64,000 bases of DNA from Clostridium grantii DSM 8605 (GCF_900129965.1 NZ_FQXM01000014.1:48239-112238), one strand, 5' to 3'. Shown: positions 35,029 through 45,795, counted from the first letter of the stretch. Translations and numbers: made by a program. The notes: generated by a model not told the origin, from the sequence alone.

Positions 35029-35850
35029 TTATTTCCAAGATATATCTGCTTCTTTTCTTGGAGTTGTTCTTTTATATTTAACATCAGGATAACCAATTAC
35101 CATACAAGTTACTATTTCATTTCCTTCTTTAAGTCCAAGTAACTCTTCAATAGCTTTATTTCCTTTTGCAGCTCTTACAAAAAATCCACTAAAGAAAGTT
35201 CCAAGTCCCAAAGCATTAGTCATAAGTTCCATATTTGATGAAGCTAATGCTCCATTTACTTCTGACTTAGCTGTAACAACTATTAATGCTGGTGCATTAA
35301 AGAATAAGTTATCATTTTTAGTAGAATCTTCTTTATAAGCACTATACATTCTTACCCACATTTCAGCGTAACCCTTATACATCATAGTTTCTGGTGTTAA
35401 ATTAGCCAACATGTGTTCACCAATATTTTTCAAACTTTCAAAAGTCAATTCTTTTACTTCTTTCATTTGCTCTTTTACCACTACATATGATACATCTTGC
35501 ATATTACTTCCAGTTTGAGTAAATCTTCCTGCCTCTATAATTTTAGAAATTTTTTCTATTTCTACATCTTTATCTTTAAATTGTCTTATAGTTCTTCTAA
35601 ATTTGATAAAATTCAATAAATTATCAGAATCAACTTGGAATTGCTCTTTATTGTACTCCACTACATCGTCCATATTGTATTCATCTGTTGATATAGCATT
35701 TGTAGGACATACTGCAATACAATGACCACATTTAAAACAAGTTACATTTCTAATATTAGCTTTGCCCTCTGTTATTTCTATATCTCTTGCAAAACAATCT
35801 TTAACACATTGTCCGCATCCTATACACTTCTCACTATTAACTTTCATCAT
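35029..35850 (-). CDS. Nitroreductase with N-terminal ferredoxin domain
   Basis: 273 aa: two [4Fe-4S] motifs, CIGCGQCVKDC (near residues 9-19) and CFKCGHCIAVCP (near 37-48), then an FMN-dependent nitroreductase domain (80-273) with RRTIRQFKD. The ferredoxin part would feed electrons to FMN for reduction of an unknown oxidised substrate. Divergent from a LysR gene, which is likely its regulator. ATG at 35850; GGAGAG upstream. Confidence 0.9.
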   Translation of the reverse strand: MMKVNSEKCIGCGQCVKDCFARDIEITEGKANIRNVTCFKCGHCIAVCPTNAISTDEYNMDDVVEYNKEQFQVDSDNLLNFIKFRRTIRQFKDKDVEIEKISKIIEAGRFTQTGSNMQDVSYVVVKEQMKEVKELTFESLKNIGEHMLANLTPETMMYKGYAEMWVRMYSAYKEDSTKNDNLFFNAPALIVVTAKSEVNGALASSNMELMTNALGLGTFFSGFFVRAAKGNKAIEELLGLKEGNEIVTCMVIGYPDVKYKRTTPRKEADISWK

Positions 35851-35896
35851 AAATTTACTCTCCTTATTCCTTAAATTATTATTATCTCTTTGACAT

Positions 35897-35934
35897 ATGC
35901 ATAAATAAAACTTATAATAAGCTCATGCATAAAT
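35897..35934. promoter_or_regulatory. Repeated ATGCATAAAT elements between nitroreductase and LysR genes
   Basis: ATGCATAAAT occurs at 35897-35906 and 35925-35934, 28 bp apart, in the shared upstream region. A possible regulator site; no further support. Confidence 0.3.
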
Positions 35935-36077
35935 TTAGTTTTTTTATCAACAAATATGATTATACATGGATTAAATCATTCTGTCCAATTATTAAAATTC
36001 ACATAGTAATAACTTTTAGTTATGTCTAACTAAGTTTTTCTTCAAACTTAAGCTAAAAATTAAGGAGCCCTGAATAT

Positions 36078-36953
36078 ATGAACTTACAACAATTAGAATA
36101 TTTTAAAAAAATAGCCGAAACTGAAAATTTTACCACGGCTGCAACTTTAATTTCAGTAAGTCAGCCAGCTTTAAGTAAAGCCATTTCTAAATTAGAGGAT
36201 GAATTAAAAGTTCCTTTATTCCAAAGAAATAAACGTAATGTTACTCTTACTTCTTATGGAAAATCCTTTTTAATACATACCGACTTAGCTTTATTGCAAA
36301 TTGAGAAAGGAATAGAAGAATTAAAGTTTATGGTGAATTCAGAGGAAGGTAATATTTCAATTGCTTCAACTCATTGTATTGGAACTTATTTTATGCCCTT
36401 TATAATAAGTGGCTTTTTAAGTATTTCTCCTGATACCAAGTTTCAATTTAATCATCAACCCACTTCAAAGATAATAAAAGATTTAAAAGAAGGTAAAATT
36501 TCTCTAGGTTTTTACGAAAAAAATGATAACCTTCTTACAAACACTGAAATTGAGTCAATTCCAGTAAAAAAAGAAAAATATGTTTTAATCGTTGCCAAAA
36601 ATCATTTTCTTGCAAAAGAAACGGAAGTTTCTTTGAAAGATTTAAAAAATGAATCTTTTATTGTTTATTGTGATGAAAATAAAGATAAAATGCTTTCTTA
36701 TTCTGAATTTATTGATTATACTCCTAAAGTTTCAATTCAACCCAGTGAGGCAAGTATGCTAGGGGGATTGGTTGCAGCAGGTGTTGGTATAACAATAGTT
36801 CCTAACACTCCACTCATTAATACAAACACTCTTTCTATAGTTAATATAAAAGAGGATATTGGTTATAAAACAATTTATATGGGATGGCTTAAAAATTCAT
36901 CATTATCCTTAAATACAACTAAGTTTAAAGATTATGTGCTCTCCCTAATTTAA
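36078..36953 (+). CDS. LysR family transcriptional regulator
   Basis: 291 aa: winged HTH in residues 1-60 (MNLQQLEYFKKIAETENFTTAA), then a substrate-binding type effector domain (90-290). Divergent from the Fd-nitroreductase gene with 227 bp between, so it probably controls that gene. ATG with AAGGAG upstream. Effector unknown. Confidence 0.9.
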   Translation: MNLQQLEYFKKIAETENFTTAATLISVSQPALSKAISKLEDELKVPLFQRNKRNVTLTSYGKSFLIHTDLALLQIEKGIEELKFMVNSEEGNISIASTHCIGTYFMPFIISGFLSISPDTKFQFNHQPTSKIIKDLKEGKISLGFYEKNDNLLTNTEIESIPVKKEKYVLIVAKNHFLAKETEVSLKDLKNESFIVYCDENKDKMLSYSEFIDYTPKVSIQPSEASMLGGLVAAGVGITIVPNTPLINTNTLSIVNIKEDIGYKTIYMGWLKNSSLSLNTTKFKDYVLSLI

Positions 36954-37126
36954 ACTCTTCATTTATTTTATGATTTTTAATATTTTAATCAATTGATTTT
37001 AAAAATAAATATTGTTATACTAAATTCATAAACAAAGTTATTTTATATTATTAACGCCTCATACAGGTGTTTCTATAACATTTCAACAAAAATATTCACT
37101 ATATTATTATTTAATGAGAGGTTTTT

Positions 37127-37768
37127 ATGAATAAACTAAGTAATTTAGATTTTATGAAAAGAATGGCAAAAGGACTCACTTCACAATTTGGACGAAACTG
37201 TGAAGTGGTTATTCATGATTTATCTTCCGGATATAACGATTATCCAATATTATTTATTGAGAACGGACATGTTACTCACAGAACAAGCCACGATGGTCCC
37301 TCACGTATTGTTTTAGATACTTTGAAACATTCCTCAACTGATGTGGAAGATAAATTGAATTATATTACAAAGACTCAAGATGGTAAAGTCTTAAAGTCAA
37401 GTACTATATATATAAGAGACGATGAGAATAAAGTGGTAGGGATATTTAGCATCAATTATGATATTACCGAACTTACCATTGCAAGTAATTGTATAGACTC
37501 TTTAATAAGCCATAAAGATGATCTTCAAGAAGCCAGTAAAATTCCTCAAAATGTAAATCAATTACTTGACGATTTATTAGATGAATCTGTAAAAAAAGTT
37601 GGAAAACCTGTCCCCTTGATGAGTAAAGAGGAAAAAATAGAAGCTATACAATTTCTTAATGAAGCTGGTGCTTTTTTAATTACTAAATCTGGGGAAAAAA
37701 TAGCAACTTTTTTTGGTATTTCAAAATACTCTATTTATAATTATGTAGAAATAAAGAATAAACTTTAA
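37127..37768 (+). CDS. YheO-like PAS/HTH transcriptional regulator
   Basis: 213 aa: YheO-like PAS domain (residues 5-115) including FGRNCEVVIHDLS and VVGIFSINYDI, and a C-terminal HTH (about 160-213) with GAFLITKSGEKIATFFGISKYSIYNYV. This is the DauR-type family of regulators of amino acid or related metabolism. No target is adjacent. GAGAGG upstream of ATG. A bidirectional terminator follows. Confidence 0.88.
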   Translation: MNKLSNLDFMKRMAKGLTSQFGRNCEVVIHDLSSGYNDYPILFIENGHVTHRTSHDGPSRIVLDTLKHSSTDVEDKLNYITKTQDGKVLKSSTIYIRDDENKVVGIFSINYDITELTIASNCIDSLISHKDDLQEASKIPQNVNQLLDDLLDESVKKVGKPVPLMSKEEKIEAIQFLNEAGAFLITKSGEKIATFFGISKYSIYNYVEIKNKL

Positions 37769-37802
37769 TATTTTATATAAATTTCTGCTTATCTTTATCA
37801 AA

Positions 37803-37842
37803 AAAACAAAATGCTTTTGCATGGCAAAAGCATTTTGTTTTT
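37803..37842. terminator. Bidirectional terminator
   Basis: Perfect 18-base arms, AAAACAAAATGCTTTTGC and complement, around ATG, with A and T tracts; between two convergent genes. Confidence 0.9.
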
Positions 37843-37871
37843 TTATGAGCTTATTTTTTATTGAACCTTTT

Positions 37872-40643
37872 TCAGCTTTTTTTATTCTTAATTCCTACAG
37901 TGGAATCTCTTTCCTTTGTAGAATAAGAATTTCTAAGATATTTATAAAAATCTTCTTTTTCAAGAGGACGACTATAATAATATCCTTGAATCAAATCACA
38001 GCCTATAGATTCAAGATACTTTATTTGATCTTTAGTTTCTGCTCCTTCTGTAATAACCTTTAGTTTTAATTTATTTGCCATATTAGTTATTACCTGCGCA
38101 ATTTCTCCACTATCTTTTTCAGGATAATCTTTTATAAAACTTCTATCTATCTTTAATTTATCAACATTTAAATTTTTTAAATAACTTAAGGATGAAAAAC
38201 CAGTTCCAAAATCATCTATAGCCACAGTCATCCCTAACTCTTTGAATTTCTTCAAATACTCATTCACAATATTAATATCCGTCATCAAAACACTTTCTGT
38301 TATTTCAATTTCAAAATTATTAAAATTCACATTGTACTTTTCACCAAGCTCTTTAAACTTTTCCAAAAGATTTTTATCATTAAATTGTAATGGAGAAACA
38401 TTTATAGAAATTCTAAAATCGTTGCTTAACTCTTCTTTTATGAAAGAATAATCCTTAAATATTTTTTCTATTAACCAATACCCTATTTCAATAATTTGTC
38501 CGGTTTTCTCAGCAAGAGGTATAAAAACAACTGGTGAAACATTTCCCAATTCAGAATTATTCCATCTTATCAAAGCCTCTGCCCCTACAATGTCCTCTTC
38601 TTCTATTTTAATCTGTGGTTGATAATAAACATCTAACTCATTATTTACAATAGCTTTTCTTAACAATAAATCCATTTCTATTTCTTTTTTTATAGCATTT
38701 TTAAAATCATCTTCATAGAACAAGTATTTTTTTTCTTTTAAGCCTATTACCTTTTCCATTGCTAGGTAAGCATTACTTATAAGTTCCCCAGAATTAGTTC
38801 CATCTTTAGGATAAATTGAAATCCCCGCTTTAATGTCATAAAAAACTTCCTCTTCATTTACATAAATTGATTCTTTATTTACTTCAAAAAACTTTTGAAT
38901 AAAATCCTCAAATTTATTTTTGCTATCCAAAGAAGATACTCCAACAACAAAATTATTTTTACTTATTTGAGCAATAAAATCTTCTTCATGAAGTGTGCCT
39001 TTAATCCTTTGAATTAAATTATTCACAACAGCTTGCCCATCTTCCTTTTTCTTTAACACAATGCTATTATAATTTTCAATATAAAAATATATAATAAACA
39101 AATTATCTTTCTTAACTTTAATATTATTATCTATTAATATTTCTAATAGATTCTCATTAGGTAAATTTGTTTCAAAATTATAATTTTGCAGTTTTACTAC
39201 GTATTCTTCTTTTTTCTTTGTTTTAGTTAAATCTGTGAATATACCCATATAATTAACTATTTTTTTATTATACTCATTCTTCACTTCAAATATACTAAGT
39301 TTTTTAGGGTACAAACTCCCCCCCTTTTTTTTATCCCATAACTCTCCTTGCCAATGTCCTTTAGTATTTAAGTTTTTCCACATATCATGATAAAATTCTT
39401 TGGATTGTTTATTAGATTTAAAATAGCTGGTTTTTAATCCCAAAACTTCTTCTTTCATATATCCGGTAGCTTCTTCAAATGATTTATTAACATATATTAT
39501 ATTTGTATAACTATCTGTTACAATTACTGCATCACTGGTATGTTCGGCTATTCTTTCTGTAAGATTCAGCAAAGCCTTATCTTTTTTGGAATAGTACTTT
39601 GCTACTATTATTATAAACATCAATATACTAATACCAATTAAAACTAAAATATCTTCATATTTCATTCCAAAAATAATACTATCTTTCATAATCGGCAAGT
39701 CATTTGGATTATATTTAGTAACAATTACCCAATTATAATCAGATTCAATTTTATCATCAAGCCCCTTTAAAGGCCATACCTTCATATAATAATCAACTTC
39801 TTCGTTGTTTTCATAAAGTCCAGTGTCTTTTAATTTTATCTCAGCCCATAAATTTGGATTTTCCATACTTATATTAACATTTTTCATTTCTTCAAACATA
39901 AAGCCAAAATTTTTACTTTCATCTTTATTAAAAAGATAATAACCTTCATTATTTATTAAAAAAGAATTAGTAATATTGTATTCTGATTTATTAAATTCAT
40001 CATCAAACAAATTTAATAAATCTTGCACTAAATAGTTAACAATTAATATTCCTTGGAAATTATTATCATCAGAATACATTGGAGTTGCAATTCTAATTTC
40101 TGGTTTATAAGGAATTTCCACTTCTTCATTCTCTATATTTAAATCCAAATCTGAAACATAAATTTTTCCTTCACTTAATTCACTTGTTGTTTTATAATAC
40201 TCTCTATCTCCTTTGTATTGCAATTGATCCTTTGTGACTATGTAAGAATTATCATTGTCACTATTAACTCTAATAACCTCTTTGCCTTCAGTGTCAATAA
40301 ATCTTATTTGATCAAATCTTTTTTTACTTTTTGATATTCTTAAAAACATTTGCTCTGTTTGTGAAAGAGTCTCCTCATCTTTAATATTCAAATAATCACT
40401 TATTTCATTTGAATTCTTTATAACTAATAGGTTTTCATAAGCCTCCTGAAAATTATCTTCAATAATATAATTAATAACTTTTGCTTTCTGCTTTTGTTCT
40501 TCTGTAATAATCTCTTTTGTTTTTTCTATCTCAGTATTGAAAATATAACTGTAAATTGATATACCAACAGCGAGTATAGGAACAATGACTATTAAATAAC
40601 TCTTTAATACCTTCTTTATGTCATTCCAATAAATTCTTTTCAT
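37872..40643 (-). CDS. Cache-PAS-GGDEF(degenerate)-EAL phosphodiesterase
   Basis: 923 aa membrane protein. Helices at about 14-32 and 332-350 bracket an extracellular Cache-type sensor (33-330). Then follow PAS (about 365-475), a GGDEF-like domain (about 480-655) whose motif reads SKNNF instead of GGDEF, and an EAL domain (about 660-915). The EAL motif GAEALIRW (near 686-693), EIEITES, AIDDFGTGFSSLSYL, KIDRSFIKD and VITEGAET are kept, so c-di-GMP hydrolysis is expected while cyclase activity is not. ATG at 40643 with GGAGA upstream. It would oppose the two cyclases in the window. Confidence 0.92.
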   Translation of the reverse strand: MKRIYWNDIKKVLKSYLIVIVPILAVGISIYSYIFNTEIEKTKEIITEEQKQKAKVINYIIEDNFQEAYENLLVIKNSNEISDYLNIKDEETLSQTEQMFLRISKSKKRFDQIRFIDTEGKEVIRVNSDNDNSYIVTKDQLQYKGDREYYKTTSELSEGKIYVSDLDLNIENEEVEIPYKPEIRIATPMYSDDNNFQGILIVNYLVQDLLNLFDDEFNKSEYNITNSFLINNEGYYLFNKDESKNFGFMFEEMKNVNISMENPNLWAEIKLKDTGLYENNEEVDYYMKVWPLKGLDDKIESDYNWVIVTKYNPNDLPIMKDSIIFGMKYEDILVLIGISILMFIIIVAKYYSKKDKALLNLTERIAEHTSDAVIVTDSYTNIIYVNKSFEEATGYMKEEVLGLKTSYFKSNKQSKEFYHDMWKNLNTKGHWQGELWDKKKGGSLYPKKLSIFEVKNEYNKKIVNYMGIFTDLTKTKKKEEYVVKLQNYNFETNLPNENLLEILIDNNIKVKKDNLFIIYFYIENYNSIVLKKKEDGQAVVNNLIQRIKGTLHEEDFIAQISKNNFVVGVSSLDSKNKFEDFIQKFFEVNKESIYVNEEEVFYDIKAGISIYPKDGTNSGELISNAYLAMEKVIGLKEKKYLFYEDDFKNAIKKEIEMDLLLRKAIVNNELDVYYQPQIKIEEEDIVGAEALIRWNNSELGNVSPVVFIPLAEKTGQIIEIGYWLIEKIFKDYSFIKEELSNDFRISINVSPLQFNDKNLLEKFKELGEKYNVNFNNFEIEITESVLMTDINIVNEYLKKFKELGMTVAIDDFGTGFSSLSYLKNLNVDKLKIDRSFIKDYPEKDSGEIAQVITNMANKLKLKVITEGAETKDQIKYLESIGCDLIQGYYYSRPLEKEDFYKYLRNSYSTKERDSTVGIKNKKS

Positions 40644-40942
40644 TAATTTTCTCCGATAAAATTTGATTTTTTTATAAAAATAAAACTTTTGTATAGGTAA
40701 TTATACCATATTAATCATTTAAATTTTAACATTGTTTAATATACTATTCAATATACTATCAACATACTGGTGAATTGATTTTTTAAAGCATTTTTATAAT
40801 AAATATCTTCTTTTCAGTCATTACATATATTTACTGACTTTAAAATTTAAATAACCTTTTAAATCAATGAAATAATTAAATTGAATATTCCCTCAAAAAT
40901 ATGTATAATTATAATATTAATCACAAACTAGGAGGAAATAAA
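40644..40942. other. Intergenic region with no recognised feature
   Basis: Very AT-rich 299 bp between the phosphodiesterase and ppnP. I see no gene, hairpin of note or clear promoter, beyond AT-rich hexamers. Confidence 0.5.
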
Positions 40943-41260
40943 ATGGGGATTTTTGAAAATGTGTCAATTATAAAGAAAGCTAACATTTATTTTGATGGAA
41001 AAGTTACAAGCAGAGTTGTTTTATTTGATAGTGGGGAAAAGAAAACTTTAGGAATAATGTTACCTGGAGAGTATGAATTTGGAACAGAACTTAAAGAAAT
41101 AATGGAAATCACTGCTGGAAATTTAGATGTACAATTGCCTGGTAGTGATGAATGGGTTAATTTCATTGGTGGTAGTCAATTTGAAGTAAGTGCAAATTCT
41201 AGTTTCAAATTGATAGTTAAAGAAACTACTGACTATTGTTGCTCTTATATAAAAGAATAA
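40943..41260 (+). CDS. ppnP: Pyrimidine/purine nucleoside phosphorylase (PpnP, DUF1255)
   Basis: 105 aa cupin-fold protein of the DUF1255/PpnP family, which phosphorolyses a wide range of nucleosides. Features: NIYFDGKVTSRVV, LGIMLPGEYEFGT, EIMEITAGNLDVQLPGS and SFKLIV. Slightly longer than the E. coli protein (94 aa). Start ATG at 40943 has AGGAGG eight bases upstream, clearly better than the open-frame start 14 codons before. Confidence 0.9.
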   Translation: MGIFENVSIIKKANIYFDGKVTSRVVLFDSGEKKTLGIMLPGEYEFGTELKEIMEITAGNLDVQLPGSDEWVNFIGGSQFEVSANSSFKLIVKETTDYCCSYIKE

Positions 41261-41309
41261 ATGATTTCAAAATAAATTTAATCAATTTATTTTTGAAAGG
41301 AGATAACTT

Positions 41310-43089
41310 ATGATTAAAGAATATTTAAAAAAAAATATTCTAGTTACTGATGGAGCTATGGGTACATATTATGCTGAAACCACTAAAGATTATCTTACTT
41401 TATGTGAACTTGCTAATATTACCAATCCAGCAATAATAGAAAAAATACACCAAGATTATTTAAAAGCCGGTGCAAAATTAATTAGAAGCAACACTTTTTC
41501 CGCTAACTCTATTTCTTTAGAAGTATCAAGAGAAAAAGTAAAAGAAGTTATTGAACAAGGTTATAAAATCGCTAAATCTGCCACTAAAAATAGCACAGCT
41601 TTTATAGGTGCTAGTATTGGACCTATACCTAAAAATGAAGTTGATATTTCTGACTTACATATTCTAGATGAATATAAATTTATAGTGGATACTTTTCTAA
41701 ATTTAGGAACAGAAATTTTTGTATTTGAAACTTTTAGTAGCTTAGAATATCTAAAAGAAATTTCAAAATATATAAAAGAAAAAAATCCTAATGTTTTTAT
41801 ATTAACTCAATTTGCTATTAGATTAAATGGACTTTCAAGAAAAGGCATTAGCATAAAATCTTTTGTAGAAGAAGTAAAATCAATAACATATATTGATGCT
41901 TATGGATTTAATTGTGGCTCTGGCCCCGCTCATTTATATAAACATTTAAAAAAATTAGATATATTCAGCGATATTGTTTCAGTTTTACCTAATGCAGGAT
42001 ACCCTGAACTAGTTAATGAAAGAACAGTTTATGTTAACAATCCTGAATATTTTTCTGAAGTAATGTTTGATGTAAAAAAGCTAGGAGCTAAAATTATAGG
42101 AGGTTGTTGTGGTACAACGCCCTCTCATATAAAAAAATTAACGGAATCCTTAAATAAAAATATTGTTGCTGATTTAGATTCATTTGAAGATGATTTAATA
42201 AAAACTTCATCTATTACTAAAAAAAATAATGCTTTCTTAAAAAAATTAGAAAACAAAGAATTTGTTATTGCAGTAGAACTTGATCCTCCTTATGACACTT
42301 CCATAGAAAAGATTATGTTAGGAGCAAAAGTTTGTAAAAAAAATAATGTGGATTTGGTTACTATAGCCGATTCTCCTCGAGCTATTTCAAGAGTGGATTC
42401 AATTATGATTTCCTCAAAAATAAAAAGAGAAATAGGAATAGATACTATGCCTCATATCTGCTGTAGAGATAAGAATATAAATGGCCTTCGTTCTGGTTTA
42501 CTTGCTACTCATATTGAAAATATAAGGAATGTATTGGCTGTTACTGGGGACCCTGTTGCAGATGTTGATAAACACTCCACAAAAAGTGTTTTTAATTTGA
42601 ATTCCATTAAATTAATGAACCTTATTTCTGATATGAACAAAAGTGTTTTTGAAGAAGATAATATTACTGTAAGTGGAGCTTTAAATCTAAATGTGGTTAA
42701 CAAAGATGCAGAAGTCTCTAGAATGCTAAAAAAAAATAGAAATGGGGGCTACTTTCTTTCTTACACAGCCTATTTATGATGAGGAAGTAATTGAATACCT
42801 AGTAAAACTAAAAAAACAATATAATGTAACCATACTTGGTGGGATAATGCCTATAGTTACTTATAAAAATGCTCACTTTTTAAATAATGAAGTTCCAGGT
42901 ATCTCTATACCAAAAATTTATGTAGATAGATTTCATAAAGATATGACAAGAGAACAAGCTGAAGAAGTTGGCATAAATTTAGCTGTAGAAGTAGCTAATA
43001 AAATGAAACCTCATGTTGATGGGCTTTATTTTATCACCCCTTTTAATAGAGTTGAGATGGTTATGAAGATTTTAAATAAAATTAGATAA
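41310..43089 (+). pseudogene. Homocysteine S-methyltransferase / methylenetetrahydrofolate reductase, frameshifted
   Basis: Bifunctional YitJ-type gene: N-terminal homocysteine methyltransferase (residues 1-285, zinc ligands in NCGSG and GGCCGTTPSHI) and C-terminal MTHFR (about 300-592). The first frame runs 41310-42779 and ends soon after MLKKNRNGG. The rest of MTHFR continues in the +1 frame from about 42728 to 43089 (MGATFFLTQPIYDEE...). A run of nine A at 42728-42736 is the join; with eight A the two frames fuse into MLKKIEMGATFFLTQP. It may be a pseudogene, a sequencing error, or rescued by slippage on the A run. Strong ribosome site AAAGGAG before ATG 41310. Confidence 0.85.
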
Positions 43090-43095
43090 TAAAAC

Positions 43096-43137
43096 GAAAA
43101 AACTACAAGTTTTCAAAATATACTTGTAGTTTTTTTC
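43096..43137. terminator. Bidirectional terminator
   Basis: Fifteen-base arms GAAAAAACTACAAGT and complement with an 11-base loop, between convergent genes. Confidence 0.88.
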
Positions 43138-43138
43138 A

Positions 43139-44803
43139 TTAATTTATTCTATCTAGTAAACTACCCTCAGATTTATTATTTTCACCCACCACAAATTCTT
43201 TCATATAATAACTTAGATACTTACCATAATTACTACTTGTTCTAAGAAGTAATTCATCTACATAATAAATGCCTTTAGGAATATCATCTAAAAGCATAGT
43301 AGCTAAAGCCCCATAAATTCCGCAAGCCACTTGAAAATAAGTAGCATTGGTCCCATACTTAGAAAAAATTTCTTTATTACTTAATGCATTATACATATAT
43401 CTTTCTTTATCTTCATAAACAAGAAGTACCCCAACTAAATCTTTACCTTTCAAAGGTGCTTCCGCTGGATCAAGTACTTTCATAGGACTATCCCATAAAG
43501 CGTCAAGATTATTTATATTTTTCTTAATTAGTTCAGTTGTATGGTCATTTACCTTGTATATAAAGCCCATTTCCATATCATATAAAGCTGCTAAGGTCAG
43601 CACTTCTTCATGAGGCATAAGACATCCTAAAAACTTTTTATCACCCAAAGTTACCTTAAACTGCAAATCATATACTGCTTTATACAAAAATAAGCACATA
43701 TGCTGTTTCATAAAAGCTGGATAACTATATATAGCTTCATCTAAGAAACATATTGTTGACCAGGTTGTATAAATAGTATCTTTATCTGCCAAGGATTCAT
43801 CTTCGTAAAAAGAATTATCATCTTCAACAATATAACAAGCTTTTGGGGTTTCGCCAGGGAATTTCTTCATCAAATCCATAGCCATCCATTGCACAACTCC
43901 TGGATTCATTCCAGAACAAATAATAGCTGTAGTATTTGTAAAATCATGTTTATATCTTTCATAAATAGCGTATCTTTCTTGTAAAGTAAAACCTTCCAAA
44001 TAAATATTTTCATCTACACTTGTATTCTCAAAAGCAGTATTGATATAAATAACTTTTAATTCATCACAACATCTTAACATTTCAAGGGTATCCGCATAAG
44101 AAATATCAATTACATGAGTAGTCTTTGTATTACTTAAAAATGTTTTAAATTTATCAGTATCCTTTAAATCCAATTCATGTAAAGTAATTTTATCTTTAAG
44201 GTTAGGAAACCATTGATAAAAATACTCTATGCTTTTTTGTTTAGAATCAATCAAATGAAATTGAGAATTACAAACAAAACTATAAATAGGATCATTTTTA
44301 TCTTTTACCGCTTTATTTAATATAGACAGAACAGATTTAGCAACCCCACCAGCACTACCCAAAATAGAAATTGTAGGAGTTCCTTGATATGACTGAACTG
44401 CCCCTTCTAAACGAGTTTTGTTTAAATAATTCAAGTTTTTTTCCGTTCTAGTAGGTATCATTGGAATATCATCTAATACCTCATATCTACTTGCCTTCAT
44501 TTCCTTACTTACATACTTACAAATATCCTCTATAATAAACTTATTTAATGATGTAAACAACCCAACCTCTGCATATCCATACTTTACCCATGTATTAATA
44601 ATCAAACGTGATTCTTTTGTAGTTATAAGTGCACTCAATCCACAGGGATTAACCATAGGAAAAACTTTTTTTTCAGTTTTATTATCTATTTTTTCCGAAA
44701 CTTCTTTAATAACTTTTTTCACAACTTTATAATCGTTTAATATATATCTATTACAATCATAAAATTTTATTAATATATATTTCTTGAAGTACTTAAATCC
44801 CAC
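43139..44803 (-). CDS. Saccharopine dehydrogenase-like / homospermidine synthase-like protein
   Basis: 554 aa NAD(P)-binding oxidoreductase. The dinucleotide motif ISILGSAGGVAKSVLS is at about residues 145-160, after an unusual 140-residue N-terminal region. Later segments HVIDISYADTLEMLRCCDE, CSGMNPGVVQWMAMDL and YIVEDDNSFYEDESL are of the saccharopine-dehydrogenase/homospermidine-synthase fold. Substrate is not certain; polyamine or lysine-type chemistry are both possible. Start is GTG at 44803 with AGGAG nine bases upstream. It follows a GNAT gene on the same strand after about 100 bp. Confidence 0.7.
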   Translation of the reverse strand: MGFKYFKKYILIKFYDCNRYILNDYKVVKKVIKEVSEKIDNKTEKKVFPMVNPCGLSALITTKESRLIINTWVKYGYAEVGLFTSLNKFIIEDICKYVSKEMKASRYEVLDDIPMIPTRTEKNLNYLNKTRLEGAVQSYQGTPTISILGSAGGVAKSVLSILNKAVKDKNDPIYSFVCNSQFHLIDSKQKSIEYFYQWFPNLKDKITLHELDLKDTDKFKTFLSNTKTTHVIDISYADTLEMLRCCDELKVIYINTAFENTSVDENIYLEGFTLQERYAIYERYKHDFTNTTAIICSGMNPGVVQWMAMDLMKKFPGETPKACYIVEDDNSFYEDESLADKDTIYTTWSTICFLDEAIYSYPAFMKQHMCLFLYKAVYDLQFKVTLGDKKFLGCLMPHEEVLTLAALYDMEMGFIYKVNDHTTELIKKNINNLDALWDSPMKVLDPAEAPLKGKDLVGVLLVYEDKERYMYNALSNKEIFSKYGTNATYFQVACGIYGALATMLLDDIPKGIYYVDELLLRTSSNYGKYLSYYMKEFVVGENNKSEGSLLDRIN

Positions 44804-44905
44804 TAGTCATTTCTCCTTTTTATATAGCTAAAGTAAATCATACTTATTAAAAGCCCTCCGTAATAATATTATGCTAATCCCTCTTAAATGAAGACTTAAA
44901 ATCAA

Positions 44906-45568
44906 TTAATTTATTGTATAAGTGTATATAAGTCCATTAGGTTGTTTTTTATTTCCTTTTGTTAAATTCTCATGATAGAATTTTTTATAAAGTTTAAAAC
45001 CATACTTTTCATAAAAAGTAAATGTGCATCCCAGTTCTGTCCAAAGAAATATTTTATAAAGTTTATTCTGCTTGCAAAATTTAATATATCTATCCATCAA
45101 TCTTTTTCCATAGCCCATCCCTCTTAATTCAGGACTTACCATAAATAAAGTTATTTCGCTATCAAATTCTTCAGCATAAGATTCCCCCAATTTATCCATA
45201 GCATCAATATTTCTTTTAAAGGTCAACGCTTCTTTTAATTCTCCAAAATTTCCTAGTATTAAATTATAAAAAGCCCAAATTTCCTTAGTGAATCCCTTCA
45301 ATTTGTAGCTCACCAAACGTTTAATATTTTTATCCTCTATACTACCAAAAATCAATCCCTTTACATTATCCTGTTCATCTACAAGAATCTCCAAATATTC
45401 TGAATAATTTGCGCAGCACAATAAATAATATTCATATATTAAATTTACTTTCTTCGGGTTTTCAAATTCTTCTTCCAATTTCCATGTTGTTCTTATAAGC
45501 TCCCCACAACTCTTAAGATATTTTTTATTATATTTTTTAAATTTGAGACTAATAGTTCTCCCCTCCAT
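44906..45568 (-). CDS. GNAT family N-acetyltransferase
   Basis: 220 aa GNAT enzyme with the acetyl-CoA loop MVSPELRGMGYGKRLMDRYI (about residues 147-166) and the late FYEKYGFKLYKK strand. Acceptor unknown. The ATG at 45568 lacks a ribosome site; GGAGGGG lies inside the first codons (MEGRTISLK), six bases ahead of an ATT codon, so a non-ATG start four or five codons later is possible. It probably shares transcription with the downstream saccharopine-dehydrogenase-like gene. Confidence 0.83.
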   Translation of the reverse strand: MEGRTISLKFKKYNKKYLKSCGELIRTTWKLEEEFENPKKVNLIYEYYLLCCANYSEYLEILVDEQDNVKGLIFGSIEDKNIKRLVSYKLKGFTKEIWAFYNLILGNFGELKEALTFKRNIDAMDKLGESYAEEFDSEITLFMVSPELRGMGYGKRLMDRYIKFCKQNKLYKIFLWTELGCTFTFYEKYGFKLYKKFYHENLTKGNKKQPNGLIYTYTIN

Positions 45569-45795
45569 ACTTTACTTTATTCTTTATTATTAATAGAGTT
45601 TTAATAATTTGCTTTACTTAAGAAATTTAAATTTTGCATTAATTATATATATTCTTGCTAATATAAAAAGATAAGCAAATTTTATAAAATAAAAACTTGA
45701 ATTAGAATATTTTAGTTTACTTTAAATATTATTTACAATATAGTATAATTGAACATATATAGTGTCAATTTGTATAAATATGAGGAGTGAATAGC

